In this document: piece after piece, positions 5,466 to 7,058 of the stretch
Layout of the letters: the number at the start of each line of letters is the position of its first letter
Numbering within the stretch: position 1 is the first letter of the stretch
Source: Pseudomonadota bacterium
GTDB taxonomy: Bacteria > Pseudomonadota > Alphaproteobacteria > Rhizobiales > Beijerinckiaceae
Length of the DNA stretch: 7,058 nt
NCBI GenBank assembly: GCA_021780015.1
Contig: JAJXZN010000272.1
Coordinates: 1 to 7,058 of the forward strand
Direction of reading: 5' to 3'
Notes under the pieces: model-generated
Database searches by the model: none
Seen by the model: the letters and a program-made list of their open reading frames with translations, nothing else
What the model was told of the DNA's origin: nothing
Program-made: the position numbers and the translations under genes

Positions 5466-5786
5466 TCAGAGAGCGGCGGCGATCCATTTCTTCAATTCGC
5501 CCTTGGGCGCAGCGCCGACCTTCTGCTGGGCGAGCTTGCCGTCCTTGAAGATGAGCAAGGTCGGGATGCTGCGGATGCCGAACGCGCCGGCCACACCGGG
5601 GTTCTCATCGACATTGAGCTTAACGATCTTCACCTGGCCCTTCATTTCCTCGGCGATCTCTTCGAGCGAGGGGCCGATCATTTTGCAGGGGCCGCACCAT
5701 TCCGCCCAGAAATCCACCACGACGGGTTCTTTGGCACCCTCGACCTCGGTCTTGAACGTGGCATCGGTAACTTTCACGGTGGCCAT
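5466..5786 (-). CDS. trxA: Thioredoxin
   Basis: A 106-aa classical cytoplasmic thioredoxin that reduces protein disulfides (ribonucleotide reductase, PAPS reductase, peroxiredoxins) and is recycled by thioredoxin reductase. The active site WCGPC spans residues 30-34 (redox Cys31 and Cys34), within [26 protein letters not shown] (56-63) and [10 protein letters not shown] (71-80) with cis-Pro75 follow; the FKDG turn and a C-terminal helix complete the fold. No signal peptide. The ATG at 5786 is supported by AAGAGG about 5 nt upstream. It has its own promoter candidate and terminator. In many Hyphomicrobiales trxA sits directly behind addA; here the two are co-directional but separated by a gene on the opposite strand. 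Confidence 0.97.
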   Translation of the reverse strand: MATVKVTDATFKTEVEGAKEPVVVDFWAEWCGPCKMIGPSLEEIAEEMKGQVKIVKLNVDENPGVAGAFGIRSIPTLLIFKDGKLAQQKVGAAPKGELKKWIAAAL

Positions 5787-5806
5787 GGACGCCTCTTAAG
5801 TTCCTG

Positions 5807-5833
5807 CTGCGGGACCAAATTCTCGCAGTTTTT
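5807..5833 (+). terminator. Terminator-like hairpin plus T5 in the trxA leader region
   Basis: On the plus strand CTGCGGGA-CCAAAT-TCTCGCAG forms an 8-bp stem with one G-U pair, followed by TTTTT (5829-5833). As plus-strand RNA it looks like an intrinsic terminator for transcription running antisense to trxA. In the trxA mRNA the same arms would form a 5'-end stem with one A-C mismatch, close to the predicted transcription start. Confidence 0.4.
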
Positions 5834-5841
5834 CTGGCTTC

Positions 5842-5870
5842 AAGGTAGGAAGCGGGCGCCGAAGCGTCAA
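5842..5870 (-). promoter_or_regulatory. Promoter of trxA
   Basis: Minus-strand TTGACG (5870-5865), an exact 17-nt spacer, then TACCTT (5847-5842). The -35 is near consensus and preceded by C, as alphaproteobacterial housekeeping promoters like; the -10 is moderate. It gives a leader of about 50 nt ahead of the trxA start. Confidence 0.5.
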
Positions 5871-5918
5871 GTTGCAGCAGGTCGGCGCATTCGGCCTCAA
5901 AACCCAGAAAACACGCCC

Positions 5919-6273
5919 ATGAACTTGATTGACTGGGACGGCTTTACCCAAATCGGACTTTACCCAAATCGAACTGCGCGTCGGCCGCATCGTCCGTGCG
6001 GAGCCGTTTCCCGAAGCACGCAAGCCCGCCTATAAGCTCGTGGTCGATTTCGGGCCAGATATTGGCCCACGAAAATCGAGCGCCCAGGTCACCGATCTTT
6101 ACGGTTTGGACGATCTTAATCGGCAAACTGGTCGTTGCCGTCGTTAATTTTCCGCCAAAGCGAATCGGGCCGTTTTTATCCGAATGTCTGGTGACGGGCT
6201 TCCATGACAAACAAGGACAGGTCGCGCTCTGCGTGCCGGACCGACTGGTGCCGTTGGGGCTAAACTCCTGTAA
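5919..6273 (+). pseudogene. csaA: Frameshifted CsaA-type tRNA-binding protein
   Basis: The remnant spans a full-length family member. Correcting three lesions gives 112 aa plus stop, the usual CsaA size (about 110 aa). Reading order: MNLIDWDGFTQI in the frame of 5919, then ELRVGRIVRAEPFPEARKPA through SSAQVTDLYG in the next frame. IGKLVVAVVNFPPKRIGPF through PDRLVPLGL follows in the third frame, and the stop at 6271-6273 returns to the second frame. Lesions: a 16-bp tandem duplication at 5942-5973 (+16), one extra A at 6118-6119 (+1), and one missing A near 6264 (-1, turning the expected K-L-L-stop into N-S-C). Intact CsaA is an OB-fold dimer that binds tRNA and has been described as a secretion-related chaperone. 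As it stands the ATG frame gives only 38 aa, ending at 6035. A TTG at 5929 could give 72 aa covering the first half of the fold. No Shine-Dalgarno is visible before the ATG. Confidence 0.9.
5942..5973 (+). repeat. 16-bp tandem duplication disrupting csaA
   Basis: CTTTACCCAAATCG at 5942-5955 recurs exactly at 5958-5971, a 16-bp period. The following bases GA versus AA differ at one position. Removing one unit restores an uninterrupted CsaA N-terminus (FTQIELRVGRIV), so the duplication is the first frame-breaking event in the gene order. Confidence 0.9.
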
Positions 6274-6284
6274 TGACGCCGGCT

Positions 6285-7058
6285 TCAGCCGAGCTCGGCC
6301 AAAGCGGCATCGAGTTGCGCGGCGGCCAGCTCCGCTACGTTCGGCCCTTGCGTCCAAATCAGCAGCATTCTGAGGGCCTTGCCCGGCCAGAGCGGCGCCA
6401 GCACGGCGCGGTAGAGCGCCATCTGGCGCAGATAGGTTTGCGGCACTGATTCGGCGGGCGGCGCGCCGGTTTTGAAGTCGGCGACGAGCACTTCGGTCTC
6501 CGATTCGGCAATGCGGTCGAGCCGCCCGAGCACGTCGCGGGTCTTTCCGCGCGGCAGGGTGACGGTGCCGGCCAGAGCGACCTCGGCGCGGGCACGCGGC
6601 CCGAAAAGCTCGGCCAGGTCCGGCCGTTCGAGCACGCCAAGCACCTGCTCGATCAGCGCATGGCGCGCGCTGCGCTCCAAGTCCGACGCTTGTGCGCCCA
6701 GGAAGGTTTCCGCCGCGGCGCGACGCCGGATTTGTTCGACCTCCGGCAGATATTGCAGCAAGCTGTGGATCAGCCGGCCGCGTTCCAGCGCCGCGTGGCG
6801 TGCGCTGCCAGGCAGCGGGATGTCCGGCTCGCCCGCGGCGAGCGTGTTGGACGGCCGCAAGGGCGGCACGGGCGATGCCTCCGCCGGTGCCTGGGTCCGA
6901 AGCCAAGCGGGGACAGCGATCTCGGCGCGCGCGGCGGCGTCGGCACCGGCTGCGGGCTGCGCAATTTCGCCCGGCGTCTGATAGCGCCAGATCGTCTCGT
7001 TCCCATCCCAGAACGCAGGCACCGCGACGAATGCATCGCTGCGCGTTGCCTCGATCAT
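6285..7058 (-). CDS. addA: Double-strand break repair helicase AddA, C-terminal nuclease domain (partial)
   Basis: The last 257 codons of a protein whose start lies beyond the right edge; AddA is normally about 1,150 aa. With AddB it forms the helicase-nuclease that resects DNA ends for RecA-dependent repair, the alphaproteobacterial counterpart of RecBCD. The visible part holds a PD-(D/E)XK (Cas4/RecB-type) nuclease domain. It contains ALERGRLIHSLLQ (residues 90-102 of the fragment, with His98), a GRLDRI strand (178-183, Asp181), the core VADFKTG (192-198, Asp194 and Lys196) and QMALYR (212-217). A Pro/Ala-rich linker (about 34-83) separates this from upstream helicase sequence. All nuclease residues appear intact. 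The stop is 11 bp from the end of the convergent csaA pseudogene. AddB is presumably beyond the right edge, which cannot be checked here. Confidence 0.92.
   Translation of the reverse strand: MIEATRSDAFVAVPAFWDGNETIWRYQTPGEIAQPAAGADAAARAEIAVPAWLRTQAPAEASPVPPLRPSNTLAAGEPDIPLPGSARHAALERGRLIHSLLQYLPEVEQIRRRAAAETFLGAQASDLERSARHALIEQVLGVLERPDLAELFGPRARAEVALAGTVTLPRGKTRDVLGRLDRIAESETEVLVADFKTGAPPAESVPQTYLRQMALYRAVLAPLWPGKALRMLLIWTQGPNVAELAAAQLDAALAELG

Noticed and set aside
6288..6299. Perfect 12-bp palindrome GCCGAGCTCGGC at the end of addA
   Set aside because: It lies within the final codons of addA (Ala-Glu-Leu-Gly in GC-rich codons) and has no T-run; likely chance from codon use.
5944..6906. 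A long minus-strand open frame of 320 codons overlapping addA and csaA
   Set aside because: It is a GC-rich shadow frame of addA with low-complexity Arg/Ala/Pro composition and no recognisable domain; the addA frame has the nuclease motifs.

Overview
This 7.06-kb window is ordinary, densely packed chromosomal DNA from a GC-rich alphaproteobacterium. It is probably a member of Hyphomicrobiales (Rhizobiales). That rests on GC-rich codon use, an rph-rdgB operon, an alphaproteobacterial-type AddA next to thioredoxin, and protein sequences that read like that order. I saw no insertion sequence, phage gene, CRISPR array, tRNA or rRNA. I also see no convincing undescribed multi-gene system. The interest lies in one recently broken gene and one domain-eroded enzyme.

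Layout. (1) Positions 1-528: the 3' end of a short-chain dehydrogenase (+) runs into a small predicted secreted protein (-). (2) Positions 708-2058: rph (RNase PH) and rdgB (dITP/XTP pyrophosphatase) form a tight operon, serving RNA 3'-end trimming and nucleotide-pool cleaning. (3) Positions 2190-2483: a 97-aa protein of unknown function. (4) Positions 2493-3455 (-): a CysG-like siroheme synthase. It keeps the dehydrogenase/ferrochelatase half, but only a worn N-terminal stub of the methyltransferase half. (5) Positions 3550-4341 (+): a complete SDR oxidoreductase, divergent from cysG. Both genes use GTG starts preceded by good Shine-Dalgarno sequences. (6) Positions 5389-4353 (-): queE then queD, two consecutive enzymes of the 7-deazaguanine (queuosine precursor) pathway. 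(7) Positions 5786-5466 (-): trxA, with a recognisable promoter and a textbook intrinsic terminator. The terminator lies only about 20 nt upstream of queE. (8) Positions 5919-6273 (+): a CsaA-type tRNA-binding protein gene broken by three frame-changing lesions, one of them a 16-bp tandem duplication. (9) Positions 7058-6285 (-): the C-terminal nuclease domain of the AddA recombination helicase-nuclease, which continues off the right edge.

Functional links inside the window are few: rph with rdgB, and queE with queD. The rest is housekeeping with independent transcription units. Four convergent gene junctions are extremely tight (from a 7-bp overlap to an 11-bp gap). Every coding assignment except the csaA remnant has an intact frame, which argues against general sequencing error as the explanation of the broken gene.
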